From Candidatus Binataceae bacterium (GTDB lineage: Bacteria; Desulfobacterota; Binatia; Binatales; Binataceae): 33,099 nucleotides of DNA. A program made the translations under genes and the position numbers. Position 1 is the first letter of the stretch. The number at the start of each line of letters is the position of its first letter. Below, one piece after another: positions 16,759-24,018 of the stretch. The notes beneath the pieces were generated by a model that was not told the origin of the DNA, did not search any database, and saw only the letters and a list, made by a program, of their open reading frames with translations. The stretch is taken from contig JADMIL010000007.1 of assembly GCA_015478645.1 (NCBI GenBank), positions 67,356 through 100,454 of the forward strand, written 5' to 3'.

Positions 16759-17295
16759 ATGCCTCGCGACACGCTTAACGCCGGCCGTTCGTGCGATGCG
16801 CCGCCGCGCCGTGCGGCATCGACGGTGATTTGGGTGATTTGCGCGCTCGCGATGATCGCCATTGCCGCGCTCGATCCACGTCCGCTCCACGCCCAGGATC
16901 GAGCGGGCGGCGGGATGGGTTCCGGCAACGGCATGACGCTCGCGCCGTTACCCGGAGCGAGCGGCTCGGCGAGCGATGATTCGATGCCGCCGCCGATGGC
17001 GAAAATGCACATCATGCAGCCGGTTAGCGCCTCGATGATGGTCGCGCCGCCATACGGCACGTCGCCCTTGCAGGTGGGGTTTTTCGTGCTTGCCGACGAT
17101 CCCGAAGGGATCGGCTTCCTGACCTACTCGTGGAATTTCGGCGACGGCACGGTCTCGTCGCTGCCGCCGGAACTCTATATCTACCATACCTATCACACAC
17201 CCGGGACCTACCTCTGCTCGCTGGTGATCAAGACCGTCGACGGCCGCGCCATGACCTTGATGCAGGGCGTGACGGTGGCGCCCGCGGCCGATTAA
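16759..17295 (+). CDS. Exported PKD-domain protein
   Basis: 178 residues. The N-terminus has a basic segment (about residues 1-20), a hydrophobic core TVIWVICALAMIAIAAL (22-38) and a possible cut after HAQ/LHA (about residue 45), consistent with a signal peptide. A Gly/Ser/Met/Pro-rich linker follows, with MPPPMAKMHIMQP and other Met-rich patches. The last ~85 residues form one PKD (Ig-like) domain: YSWNFGDG, the diagnostic W-x-F-G-D-G loop, then YHTYHTPGTYLCSLVI with the H-x-Y-x-x-x-G-x-Y signature. PKD domains mediate binding at the cell surface. The Met/His content of the linker might bind metal, which is only a suggestion. Monocistronic, with its own promoter directly before the ATG. Confidence 0.8.
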   Translation: MPRDTLNAGRSCDAPPRRAASTVIWVICALAMIAIAALDPRPLHAQDRAGGGMGSGNGMTLAPLPGASGSASDDSMPPPMAKMHIMQPVSASMMVAPPYGTSPLQVGFFVLADDPEGIGFLTYSWNFGDGTVSSLPPELYIYHTYHTPGTYLCSLVIKTVDGRAMTLMQGVTVAPAAD

Positions 17296-17758
17296 GCTCG
17301 CCGCGCGAGTAGTCCGATGAACGTGACGGCGGGCCATGCGAAGACGGCGAATCCCTCTATGCCGTTCAGCAGGCACATCGCGGCTAAGGAACCTCTGCAC
17401 AAGTTAGGTTGTCATTCCTGAGCGCAGCGAAGAATCCCGGATCCGGGACCCATGCGCTGCGCTCAGGGTGACAGCAGAGCCTTGTGCAGAGGTTCGCTAA
17501 CGGCGCGGCGCTAAGCAGCAGTGGTTCACTCGCGAGATAGCTGGCCACCAGATGCCATCGTTGGTCGAGCGGGAGCGGGGCGTCGGCGCTGCGCGCTATC
17601 CAAGCAGGATCGGAGCCGCTGACTGCCACAGTTTCGGCGCGCGCCATGAGGCATTAACCGGCGACATTCGAGCCCATAGGTTCGCCCCATGCACGCGTCA
17701 GAATCAAAGCACCTTCAAAGCCCGCTCGCGCGCCATCGATTTCTGCCCGCCCGGCCCA
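17296..17758. other. 463-bp gene-free interval containing MITE copy 1
   Basis: Between the stop of the PKD gene (+) and the stop of a minus-strand SDR. About 109 bp is MITE copy 1 (17388-17496) plus its CTAA target repeats. The remaining ~88 bp to the left and ~258 bp to the right hold no frame that looks coding and no RNA gene or terminator I can support. Confidence 0.6.
17388..17496 (+). mobile_element. MITE-like palindromic element, copy 1
   Basis: 109 bp with a 16-bp terminal repeat: left GGAACCTCTGCACAAG (17388-17403), right end CTTGTGCAGAGGTTCG (17481-17496), one terminal mismatch. Direct repeats CTAA flank it at 17384-17387 and 17497-17500. The interior is a nested palindrome around CCCGGATCCGGG with TGAGCGCAGCG / CGCTGCGCTCA arms. 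It has no coding capacity. The same-oriented copy at 19860 is almost identical. Confidence 0.85.
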
Positions 17759-18481
17759 TCAGAAGCGTTCTTTGAAGGGGCGCACCTCGAGTTCCATGGT
17801 CCATGCGCTGGGATCCTGATGGGCGACGTGCCAGAAGGTCTCGGCGATCGCGTCGGGCTTGAGCAGGTCCGCGGAGTTAACCCCGGGATTGTTCTCGCGC
17901 AGGCGCGGAATGTCGATAATTCCATCGACGTTGATCCAGGCGACGTGGATGCCTTTTGGGCCGAGGTCGCGCGCGAGTGATTGCGCCAACCCGCGCATCG
18001 CGAACTTGGCCGGTCCAAAGGCGATCGATTTGGCGCCCGCCTTGACCCCCGCGGTCGCGCCGGTAAACAGGATGACGCCGCGGCCGCGCGTGATCATCGC
18101 GGGCACGACCGCCTTGGCGGCGACGAATGCGCCGAAGGCGTTGACCCGCCAACTCGCTTCGTACTGGTCGGCGGAAATTTCGGTGATATTGCCCCAGTTG
18201 CCGCCGCCGGCATTGTAGATCAGGACGTCGGGCGGACCCAACCGATCGCGGATTGCGGTGAAGGCCGCTTCGGTGGCCGCGCGATCACCAAGATCGGCGG
18301 GCGCCTCGAACACGGTCGCGCCGGTGGCGCGCAGTTCGTCGCCAAGGGTGGCGAGATAGCTCGCGCTGCGGGCGTTGATCGCGACTGCGTAATCCCGGGC
18401 GAAACGGCGGGCGAGCGCGGCGCCGAGTCCCGGCCCGACCCCGGTCACTACGGCGACTGGCGGTTTGCTCAGTGAGGCCAT
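17759..18481 (-). CDS. SDR-fold protein lacking the catalytic Tyr
   Basis: 240 residues, ATG at 18481 with GGGAG 7 bp upstream on this strand. Rossmann marks: TGVGPGLG (13-20, slightly unusual cofactor loop), NAGGG (90-94), and N114 region WRVNAFGAF. At the active site the usual Y-x3-K is F155-G-P-A-K159 and the usual Ser strand reads FTGATAG, so Tyr and Ser are both replaced while Lys is kept. Such SDRs form a recognised subgroup of uncertain activity; it may bind NAD(P) without classical hydride chemistry, or use a different acid. The C-terminus (AWTMELEVRPFKERF) is complete, so this is a natural variant and not a truncation. It is transcribed alone, 72 bp from the stop of the carbonic anhydrase gene upstream of it on the same strand. 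Confidence 0.85.
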   Translation of the reverse strand: MASLSKPPVAVVTGVGPGLGAALARRFARDYAVAINARSASYLATLGDELRATGATVFEAPADLGDRAATEAAFTAIRDRLGPPDVLIYNAGGGNWGNITEISADQYEASWRVNAFGAFVAAKAVVPAMITRGRGVILFTGATAGVKAGAKSIAFGPAKFAMRGLAQSLARDLGPKGIHVAWINVDGIIDIPRLRENNPGVNSADLLKPDAIAETFWHVAHQDPSAWTMELEVRPFKERF

Positions 18482-18553
18482 CGGATAACTCCCATCATCC
18501 CGGTTAACGGAGGTTCGCGGTTAACGGCGCGCGCATGGCCCGGCCGGCGGCGA

Positions 18554-19246
18554 TTACTTCGCCGGCAGCACGGTCACCGCGCCGGTTGCAAGGTTGTAGC
18601 GCGCCGGCACGATGCGCAATTCGCCGCGCGCGACCAGCGGCGCCAGTGCGGGCTCGGCGGCGAGGCGTTGGGCTACCAGGCGGGCGTTTTCGGCGACCGC
18701 GTTATCGATCGGATCGCCGGGTTGCCCGCGGGTTGCGGCCACCGCCGGATAGATATTGGCGAGCATCGGTCCGGCCTTGGGATCGGGATAGGTCTTAACC
18801 GCGGCCGCGACCGCGCCGCATTGGTCATGGCCCATCACGACGATCAGCCGGGCGCCGAGATTGGCGACGGCGAAGTGGAGACTCTCGAAGGCCAACCGGT
18901 CATAGGTATTGCCCGCCACGCGCACGATGAAGATATTGCCGACACCCTGATCGAAGATCATCTCCGGCGGCACCCGCGAATCGGCGCAGGAGAGGATCAC
19001 GGCGATCGGATGCTGCTTGGCGTTGGAGGGACGCGCGTTGGGATGGAGCGGGCGATTGCCGACGAAGCGCGCGTTGCCGTCGAGCAATTCCTGCAGGGCG
19101 ACGGCGGATAGCGGACCGGCTGCCGCGAGCGCATAGAGTTTACGCGGGGCGGCGGCCAGCGCGATGACGATCGCGACCCCTGCGATTAGTGCTCGGCAGA
19201 CACTCCTTTGGGTAGCGAGCCGATAGATTGCCCAAGGTCGATTCAT
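18554..19246 (-). CDS. Exported beta-class carbonic anhydrase
   Basis: 230 residues. Residues ~17-40 form a hydrophobic segment after a basic N-terminus (signal peptide or anchor), so the enzyme should act in the periplasm. The beta-class zinc site is intact: C87-A-D89-S-R91 and H140-x2-C143 (GHDQC). The fold continues with VRVAGNTYD and the usual 'GARLIVVMGH' strand. It interconverts CO2 and bicarbonate. Most beta-enzymes are cytoplasmic, and a signal-bearing form suggests capture or release of inorganic carbon or pH control at the envelope. Start: ATG at 19246 with GGGA on this strand. Divergent to the TPR lipoprotein gene across ~124 bp, and upstream of the Tyr-less SDR on the same strand. 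Confidence 0.9.
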   Translation of the reverse strand: MNRPWAIYRLATQRSVCRALIAGVAIVIALAAAPRKLYALAAAGPLSAVALQELLDGNARFVGNRPLHPNARPSNAKQHPIAVILSCADSRVPPEMIFDQGVGNIFIVRVAGNTYDRLAFESLHFAVANLGARLIVVMGHDQCGAVAAAVKTYPDPKAGPMLANIYPAVAATRGQPGDPIDNAVAENARLVAQRLAAEPALAPLVARGELRIVPARYNLATGAVTVLPAK

Positions 19247-19333
19247 TTTTTTAATCCCATCTCATGCCATAGCCGTCGATGGTGCAGCCTGGTAACCGCG
19301 GCGCGACGGCGCGTTTGCCACCGACGGGGTCAG

Positions 19334-19364
19334 TTGACACCGCTTTGGCTCCACAGGTTATTTT
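19334..19364 (+). promoter_or_regulatory. Candidate promoter for the TPR lipoprotein gene (leaderless)
   Basis: A perfect -35 box TTGACA (19334-19339), then a T/A-rich -10 region at 19358-19364 (TTATTT or TATTTT, spacer 18-19 bp). Transcription would begin at about 19370-19371, i.e. at the ATG itself (19371). No Shine-Dalgarno precedes the start. Confidence 0.5.
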
Positions 19365-19370
19365 ATTCGC

Positions 19371-19859
19371 ATGGCGACGCGCAAAGCCGCGACCCCGGTG
19401 GCGATCCTGTTGGCGGCTTTGATGCTCAACGGATGCCTGCAGGGCGCGATCGACGACAACAAACGGCAACTCGATCAGCAGCAGACTGAACTCAGCCAGT
19501 TGCAGCAGCAGGTGACCGCGTTGCAGACCCAGCAGGCCCACGCCTCGTACAGCGCCGCGCCATCGGCGCCCGGCACTTGCGATACGGCCGTAATGAACGA
19601 CGCGACGCATAAGGGCGGCGAACGGATGGCGGCCGGCGAGGTCGACAAGGCGCTCGGCTACTACCAGGACGCGGTCAGCGCCTGTCCGACCAGCGGCGAG
19701 GCGCAACTCAATCTGGCCAATACCTACGAAGCGATTGGCGACCGCGCCGAAGCGATTGCGCATTACCGGCTGGCCGCCACCGCGTCGGGCTCCGACGGTG
19801 GCCTCGGAGCGGCGCAAAAGGCCCGGGCGGCGCTCAGCCGGATGGGCGCGTCGAGCTAG
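19371..19859 (+). CDS. TPR-containing lipoprotein with coiled coil (CpoB/YbgF-like architecture)
   Basis: 162 residues. The first 22 form a lipoprotein signal with lipobox LNGC and acylated C22. Residues ~25-55 (NNKRQLDQQQTELSQLQQQV region) are a Gln/Leu-rich coiled coil; after a Ser/Ala/Pro linker, residues ~80-155 hold about two TPR-like repeats (GEVDKALGYYQDAV, AQLNLANTYEAIGDRAEAIAHY). Coiled coil plus TPR resembles CpoB/YbgF, a Tol-Pal partner in envelope constriction, but the order differs and no tol genes are near, so the role is open. Likely leaderless. Its stop codon TAG (19857-19859) is also the last three bases of the CTAG repeat that borders MITE copy 2, so that element was inserted exactly at the 3' end of this gene. 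Confidence 0.8.
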   Translation: MATRKAATPVAILLAALMLNGCLQGAIDDNKRQLDQQQTELSQLQQQVTALQTQQAHASYSAAPSAPGTCDTAVMNDATHKGGERMAAGEVDKALGYYQDAVSACPTSGEAQLNLANTYEAIGDRAEAIAHYRLAATASGSDGGLGAAQKARAALSRMGASS

Positions 19860-19967
19860 GGAACCTCTGCACAAGTTAGGTTGTCATTCTGAGCGCAGCG
19901 AAGCATCCCGGATCCGGGACCCATGCGCTGCGCTCAGGGTGACAGCAGAGCCTTGTGCAGAGGTTCC
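19860..19967 (+). mobile_element. MITE-like palindromic element, copy 2
   Basis: 108 bp with a perfect 16-bp terminal inverted repeat, GGAACCTCTGCACAAG at 19860-19875 and its complement at 19952-19967. Direct repeats CTAG at 19856-19859 and 19968-19971. The interior is nearly identical to copy 1 and in the same orientation. The left CTAG contains the stop codon of the lipoprotein gene, so the transcript of that gene ends in a long hairpin that could act as a terminator or 3' stabiliser. Confidence 0.9.
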
Positions 19968-20000
19968 CTAGCGGCGATCGACGATCGTCGGCATCTATCA

Positions 20001-20028
20001 CTGACATCTCCGCTGCGGGAACTATTCT
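20001..20028 (+). promoter_or_regulatory. Candidate promoter for the 150-aa hypothetical gene
   Basis: CTGACA (20001-20006; 5 of 6), a 16-bp spacer and TATTCT (20023-20028; 4 of 6). Transcription would start near 20035, leaving a leader of about 120 nt before the ATG at 20156. It lies 30 bp past MITE copy 2. Confidence 0.3.
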
Positions 20029-20155
20029 TGCGCGATCACGGTTGAATCTGTCGCCGGTCTTTGGCTTGGACCCGTCGGATAGTTGAGCGCCACTTCGGGG
20101 GGAGTGCGGCGCCGGACATCTGGCGGTTCAAGCCCCGGCTCAGGGGACACCTTCG

Positions 20156-20608
20156 ATGAGTTCGAGGTTTTGCGCCATATCCAGCGAGCCGAATCTGCCG
20201 ACGATCGGTTCGGACCTGATTCTGCCCTGCCAATACTACGATATTTCCGGCGGCCATCATCTGACCGGGGAGCAGCGACTGATGCTCGCGATGCTCACCG
20301 ACGCGATTAACGTCTATCAGAAGGGCGTTCTGTCGCATCTGACGAACGCCCGGCGGCTCTACGTCGATGCCGAGCGCTGGATCATGCGTGAGGGACCGGC
20401 GGGTGACGCGCTGCCGTTCGACACGGTATGCGACGCGCTCGGGATCAACGCCGGGCTGCTGCGGCGCCGGATCATCGGATGGAAGCACACGGTGCATCAC
20501 AAATGCGACGCTCATCCGACGCCCGGCACGCGAGTCAAAGTCGCACCGCGGATGTCCGCGGTGCGCGACGGCGCTCATGCGGCCGGCGCGGCCGCCCGTC
20601 CGAACTGA
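20156..20608 (+). CDS. Hypothetical helical protein with possible DNA-binding C-terminal half
   Basis: 150 residues, no family recognised with confidence. Residues ~38-115 look almost entirely alpha-helical: EQRLMLAMLTDAINVYQKG, then ARRLYVDAERWIMREG, then DTVCDALGINAGLLRRRIIGWKH, whose end resembles a helix-turn-helix with a basic recognition helix. The first 35 residues and last 30 (Ala/Arg/Pro-rich) look disordered. Similar layouts (a helical pair followed by a DALGI/L-type helix-turn-helix) occur in small uncharacterised proteins of high-GC soil bacteria, from memory and not checked. No Shine-Dalgarno is seen before the ATG; the presence of a 120-nt leader is inferred. Not in an operon: MITE copy 2 lies upstream and a 234-bp gap follows. 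Confidence 0.6.
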   Translation: MSSRFCAISSEPNLPTIGSDLILPCQYYDISGGHHLTGEQRLMLAMLTDAINVYQKGVLSHLTNARRLYVDAERWIMREGPAGDALPFDTVCDALGINAGLLRRRIIGWKHTVHHKCDAHPTPGTRVKVAPRMSAVRDGAHAAGAAARPN

Positions 20609-20671
20609 CTCCGTTCCCGCTCTTCACCTCATCTGACTGACCGTTGAACTGATCGTCTGATCGGAAACGAC

Positions 20672-20690
20672 CGTGCGGGCCGGCCGCACG
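20672..20690 (+). terminator. Hairpin after the 150-aa hypothetical gene
   Basis: Arms 20672-20678 (CGTGCGG) and 20684-20690 (CCGCACG) with a 5-base loop, 63 bp past the stop. No T-tract follows. It resembles the hairpin at 2136-2157 in its arms. The remaining ~150 bp of the gap up to the SDR start shows nothing else. Confidence 0.3.
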
Positions 20691-20842
20691 CCTGTGCGGT
20701 CGGCAATCACGACCCGGCGTGGCGCGCGTTTGGCGCTTTGATTGGTCCTGCGGTAAATCAAGGGCAGGCGTGCGGCGCCGGCGCTGTCGGGCGCGGATAC
20801 GCGGGGCGCCGCGGCGGCGGTTTCGACAGGAGGCTTGCGCAG

Positions 20843-21634
20843 TTGAAAGACGTATTCGGCATTGATGGCAAGGTCACAATAGTAACTGGCGGCGGCACCG
20901 GTATCGGCGTTGCAATCGCCCGCGAATTTGCCCAGCGCGGCGCGCCGGTGCTGATCGCCAGCCGCAGCGCCGAGCATCTGGAGCCGGTGCGCGACGAGAT
21001 TCGCAAGGGCGGCGGCACCTGCGAGTTTTTCGTCGTGGACGTGCGCGACGGCGCGCGCTGCGACGAGATGATCGCGACGGCGGTCCGGCATTTTGGCCGC
21101 CTCGACGTGATGATCAACAACCACGGCGCGAGTATCACGGCGCCGAGCCTGGAGCTGTCGCCCAACGCCTGGCGCGCGGTCACTTCGATCAATCTCGACG
21201 GGGTATTTTTCTGTTCCAAGGCGGCGGCGCGCCAGTTTATCGCGCAAAAGAGCGGCGGGTGCATCATCAACCTGTCGTCGACCGCCGGCGTGCACGGATC
21301 GTCGACCATGCTGCCGTACGCGGCCTCGAAGGCGGCGGTGATCAAGCTGACCGAATCGCATGCGGGCGAATGGGGCCATCACGGGATTCGGGTCAACTGT
21401 ATCGCGCCCGGACCGGTGACCACCGAGGGCGCCGCCGAGCGGATCTGGCCCAATGAGGAGGTCAAGCAGATGATGCTGCGATCGCGGGCGCTGGGGCGCT
21501 TCGGGCGGGTCGAGGATATCGCCTACCCGTGCATCTTCCTGGCCTCGGACGCGGCGAGCTTCATGACCGGCGCAACGATGGTGATCGATGGCGGTAATAT
21601 CCGCGCGGCGGAGATCCTGCAACTCGGCTTGTAG
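20843..21634 (+). CDS. Short-chain dehydrogenase/reductase (FabG-like), TTG start
   Basis: 263 residues from a TTG at 20843, preceded by a perfect AGGAGG (20828-20833) at 9 bp. The open frame reaches upstream to an ATG at 20738, but the extra residues are Gly/Arg-rich and unlike an SDR. Product begins MKDVFGIDGKVTIVTGG with TGGGTGIG (15-22), N92/N93 in MINNHGAS, S145/S146 and Y159-x3-K163, so the active site is complete. The C-terminus FMTGATMVIDGG is typical. In this cluster it plausibly oxidises a 3-hydroxyacyl-CoA (or reduces the keto form) next to an acyl-CoA dehydrogenase 133 bp downstream and two hydratase subunits. A steroid- or sugar-alcohol dehydrogenase cannot be excluded. Confidence 0.88.
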   Translation: MKDVFGIDGKVTIVTGGGTGIGVAIAREFAQRGAPVLIASRSAEHLEPVRDEIRKGGGTCEFFVVDVRDGARCDEMIATAVRHFGRLDVMINNHGASITAPSLELSPNAWRAVTSINLDGVFFCSKAAARQFIAQKSGGCIINLSSTAGVHGSSTMLPYAASKAAVIKLTESHAGEWGHHGIRVNCIAPGPVTTEGAAERIWPNEEVKQMMLRSRALGRFGRVEDIAYPCIFLASDAASFMTGATMVIDGGNIRAAEILQLGL

Positions 21635-21767
21635 GCGAGAGCGTGCGGCGGCTTGTCCCGCATGACGGTCGCATGGTATCCGAAAGCCCCGCCGGACGCG
21701 TGCGGCCGGGCCGGCGATAATCGGCGGATCGGCCAGGCGCGGAATCGGCAAGGGAAGGTAACTCGAC

Positions 21768-22898
21768 GTGGACTTTGGCTTCAGCGAAGAACAGGAGATG
21801 CTGCGGCAGAGCGCCAGCGGGCTGCTCGAAAAGGAGTGCCCGTCGGCGCTCGTGCGCCGGCTGATGGACGATCCGGCGGGCTACGACGCGGGCTTGTGGA
21901 AAAAATTCGCCGAACTCGGCTGGACCGGCCTGGTGGTGCCGGAGGCCTATGGCGGCGCGGGCCTGAGCTATGTCGACCTGGTGCTGGTGCTCGAGGAGAT
22001 GGGCCGGGTGATGCTGCCGTCGCCGTTTATCTGGACGGCGATGTTCGCCGAGGCGATCATCCGCGCCGGGAGCGACGATCAGAAGCGCCGCATTCTGCCG
22101 AAAATCGCGGCGGGCGAGATCGTCGCGACCTGCGCCCTGCTGGAGCCTTCGGGCAATTGGGGCGCCGACGGGGTCGCCGCGACCGCCCGCGCGCACGGCG
22201 CCGGCTTTACCCTCGACGGGATGAAACTGTTCGTCAATGACGCGCACGTTGCCGACTACCTGCTGGTGGCGGCGCGCACCGGCGCGGCGGGTGAGGACGG
22301 GGTGACGCTGTTCGCGCTCGAGGCGCGCCGCGCGGGAATCGCGATTAGTCCGCTCAAGACGATGGACGCGACGCGCAAGCTGAGCGAGGTCACGCTCGGC
22401 GGGGTCGAGGCGACGGCGGCCGACGTGGTCGGCACGGTCGGCGGCGGATGGCCGGTGCTGAGCGCGGTGCTCGATCGCGGCAAGGTGATGATCGCGGCCG
22501 AGATGATGGGCGGGGCGCAGAAGGTGCTCGACATGACGGTCGAGTACGCCAAGGTGCGGGTGCAGTTCGGCCGCCCGATCGGGAGTTTTCAGGCGGTGCA
22601 GCACAAATGCGCCGACATGATGATCGATATCGAGGGAGCGAAGTCGGCGGTCTATTACGCGGCGTGGGCGGTGAGCAACGAAATCGCCGAGGCGCCACTG
22701 GCTGCCGCGCTGGCCAAGGCCGCCGCGTCCGACGCCTTTCGGCGGGTCGCGGCCAACGGGATTCAGCTTCACGGCGGCATCGGCTTTACCTGGGAGCATG
22801 ACCTGCATCTCTATTTCAAGCGCGCCAAGTCGTCGGAATTTACCTTTGGCGACGCGTCGTATAATCGCGAACTGGTGGCGCAGGGGATCAATCTTTAG
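21768..22898 (+). CDS. Acyl-CoA dehydrogenase (FAD), non-standard catalytic base
   Basis: 376 residues from a GTG at 21768, with AAGG ~10 bp upstream. N-terminal helical domain starts DFGFSEEQEMLRQ; the middle beta-domain has the FAD/substrate loop around CALLEPSGNWGADG; C-terminal domain has RVQFGRPIGSFQAVQHKCADM and the flavin-contact LHGGIGFTWEHD. In MCAD-type enzymes the catalytic Glu sits in an EGT motif; by alignment of the segment before the C-terminus this position is F360 in TFGDAS, so the canonical Glu is absent. FGD-type enzymes are known among actinobacterial lipid/steroid catabolic dehydrogenases that work as heteromers, with one subunit bearing the base. Followed by a MaoC-type pair. 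Substrate unknown. Confidence 0.88.
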   Translation: MDFGFSEEQEMLRQSASGLLEKECPSALVRRLMDDPAGYDAGLWKKFAELGWTGLVVPEAYGGAGLSYVDLVLVLEEMGRVMLPSPFIWTAMFAEAIIRAGSDDQKRRILPKIAAGEIVATCALLEPSGNWGADGVAATARAHGAGFTLDGMKLFVNDAHVADYLLVAARTGAAGEDGVTLFALEARRAGIAISPLKTMDATRKLSEVTLGGVEATAADVVGTVGGGWPVLSAVLDRGKVMIAAEMMGGAQKVLDMTVEYAKVRVQFGRPIGSFQAVQHKCADMMIDIEGAKSAVYYAAWAVSNEIAEAPLAAALAKAAASDAFRRVAANGIQLHGGIGFTWEHDLHLYFKRAKSSEFTFGDASYNRELVAQGINL

Positions 22899-22983
22899 CC
22901 TTTGCGCAGATGGGGACGGCGGGTGCGCTCGCGGCGCACACGGCATCCGCGATTGCGCAGCAACGCAAGAGCGAGGAGCTTCG

Positions 22984-23442
22984 ATGGCAATCGATAAAAA
23001 ACTAATCGGCCAGACCGGCACACCGTTTACCGTGCCGATCGAATGGAGCAAGGTGCGCGAGTTCGCCCGCGCGATTCGCGATCCCAATCCGGTCTACTTC
23101 GATCGCGAGTTGGCGCAAAAGGAATGCGGCGGGGTGCCAGTGCCGCCGACCTTCCTGCAGGCGGCGTCGTTCTGGATGGACGAGCATTCGATGCCGGCGG
23201 CGAATTTCGACCTGCGGCGCATTCTGCATGGCGAGCAGGACTTTGAGTTCCTCAAGCCGATCTTCGTCGGTGACGTGCTGACGGGCGTCGCGCGGGTCGC
23301 CGATGTCTATGAAAAAGAGGGCGGCCGCGGCGGCAAGATGACCTTCATGCTCACCGAGATCGAATACAAGAATCAAAAGGGCGAGACCGTCGCCTTTGCG
23401 CGTGGAACGCTGGTCGAGACCGGCCAGGCGGTCAGCAGCTAG
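22984..23442 (+). CDS. MaoC/FAS1-dehydratase-like subunit, HadA-type (catalytic His absent)
   Basis: 152 residues; the ATG at 22984 has GAGGAGC upstream, so the longer open frame from 22798, which overlaps the preceding gene, is rejected. A single hot-dog fold: IEWSKVREFARAIRDPNPVYFD near the start, VPVPPTFLQAASFWMD, and a final strand with MLTEIEYKNQKGETVAFARGTLVE. Hydratase 2 enzymes have Asp-x4-His; here it is D33-x4-Tyr38, so the His is missing. That is the pattern of HadA-type partners, which hold the acyl chain while a second subunit (the adjacent gene) supplies catalysis. Together they likely form an (R)-3-hydroxyacyl-CoA/ACP dehydratase. Confidence 0.85.
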   Translation: MAIDKKLIGQTGTPFTVPIEWSKVREFARAIRDPNPVYFDRELAQKECGGVPVPPTFLQAASFWMDEHSMPAANFDLRRILHGEQDFEFLKPIFVGDVLTGVARVADVYEKEGGRGGKMTFMLTEIEYKNQKGETVAFARGTLVETGQAVSS

Positions 23443-23526
23443 GCGCGGCGCGACGATTTGGATATGCATCGCGCGGCCGGCCGCGGCGTGCGAACTGGCG
23501 ACAGAGGTGAAGAGGACGAGGCGACT

Positions 23527-23949
23527 ATGGCAGCGAAAATTAAATATGACGCGGTGAAGGTCGGCGACCCGATTGTGACGATCACGATCGAGAACGTGTC
23601 GCGGCCCGACTTCGTGCGCTACGCGGGCGCGTCGGGCGACTTCGTGCCGCTGCATTACGATCAGACCTTCGTTGAGGCCGCGGGGATTCCGACGGTCTTC
23701 GCCCAGGGCATGTGGACGGCGGGATGCCTGTCGCGATGCCTGACCGATTACGCCGGCGCCAGCCAGGTGCGGCGCTTCAAGGTCCGCTTCGCCCGCCAGG
23801 TATGGCCCGGCGACACCCTGACCTGCCGCGGCAAGGTGACGGGCAAGAGCGAGAAGCACGGCGAAAAGCTGGTCGAAGGCGAACTCGAAGTGGTCAACCA
23901 GAAGGGTGAAGCGGCGATCAAGGGATCGTTCGCGGTCGCCGCGGGCTGA
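23527..23949 (+). CDS. MaoC-like hydratase subunit, HadB-type (catalytic Asp/His present)
   Basis: 140 residues; ATG at 23527 with a GAGG-rich stretch upstream; the in-frame ATG at 23458 would add an unlikely polar leader. A hot-dog domain with the intact hydratase 2 motif D38-x4-H43 (SGDFVPLHYD), then FAQGMWTAGCL and the strands VRFARQVWPGDTLTCRGKV and EGELEVVNQKGEAAIKGSF. It follows the HadA-like gene by 84 bp. Function: trans-2-enoyl-CoA (or ACP) hydration/dehydration, probably as a heterodimer with that protein. Last gene of the beta-oxidation-like cluster; MITE copy 3 begins 69 bp after its stop. Confidence 0.88.
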   Translation: MAAKIKYDAVKVGDPIVTITIENVSRPDFVRYAGASGDFVPLHYDQTFVEAAGIPTVFAQGMWTAGCLSRCLTDYAGASQVRRFKVRFARQVWPGDTLTCRGKVTGKSEKHGEKLVEGELEVVNQKGEAAIKGSFAVAAG

Positions 23950-24018
23950 GCGTCGGCGTGCACGAGACGTCAGGTCGGTTCGCCGAAGTCGGCGCGGGAC
24001 TCAAGCGCTCGCGGCTAG

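Noticed and set aside
20036..20578. Minus-strand frame opposite the 150-residue hypothetical gene
   Set aside because: The plus frame has a helical pattern with HTH-like end and an upstream promoter candidate; the minus frame has random-like composition.
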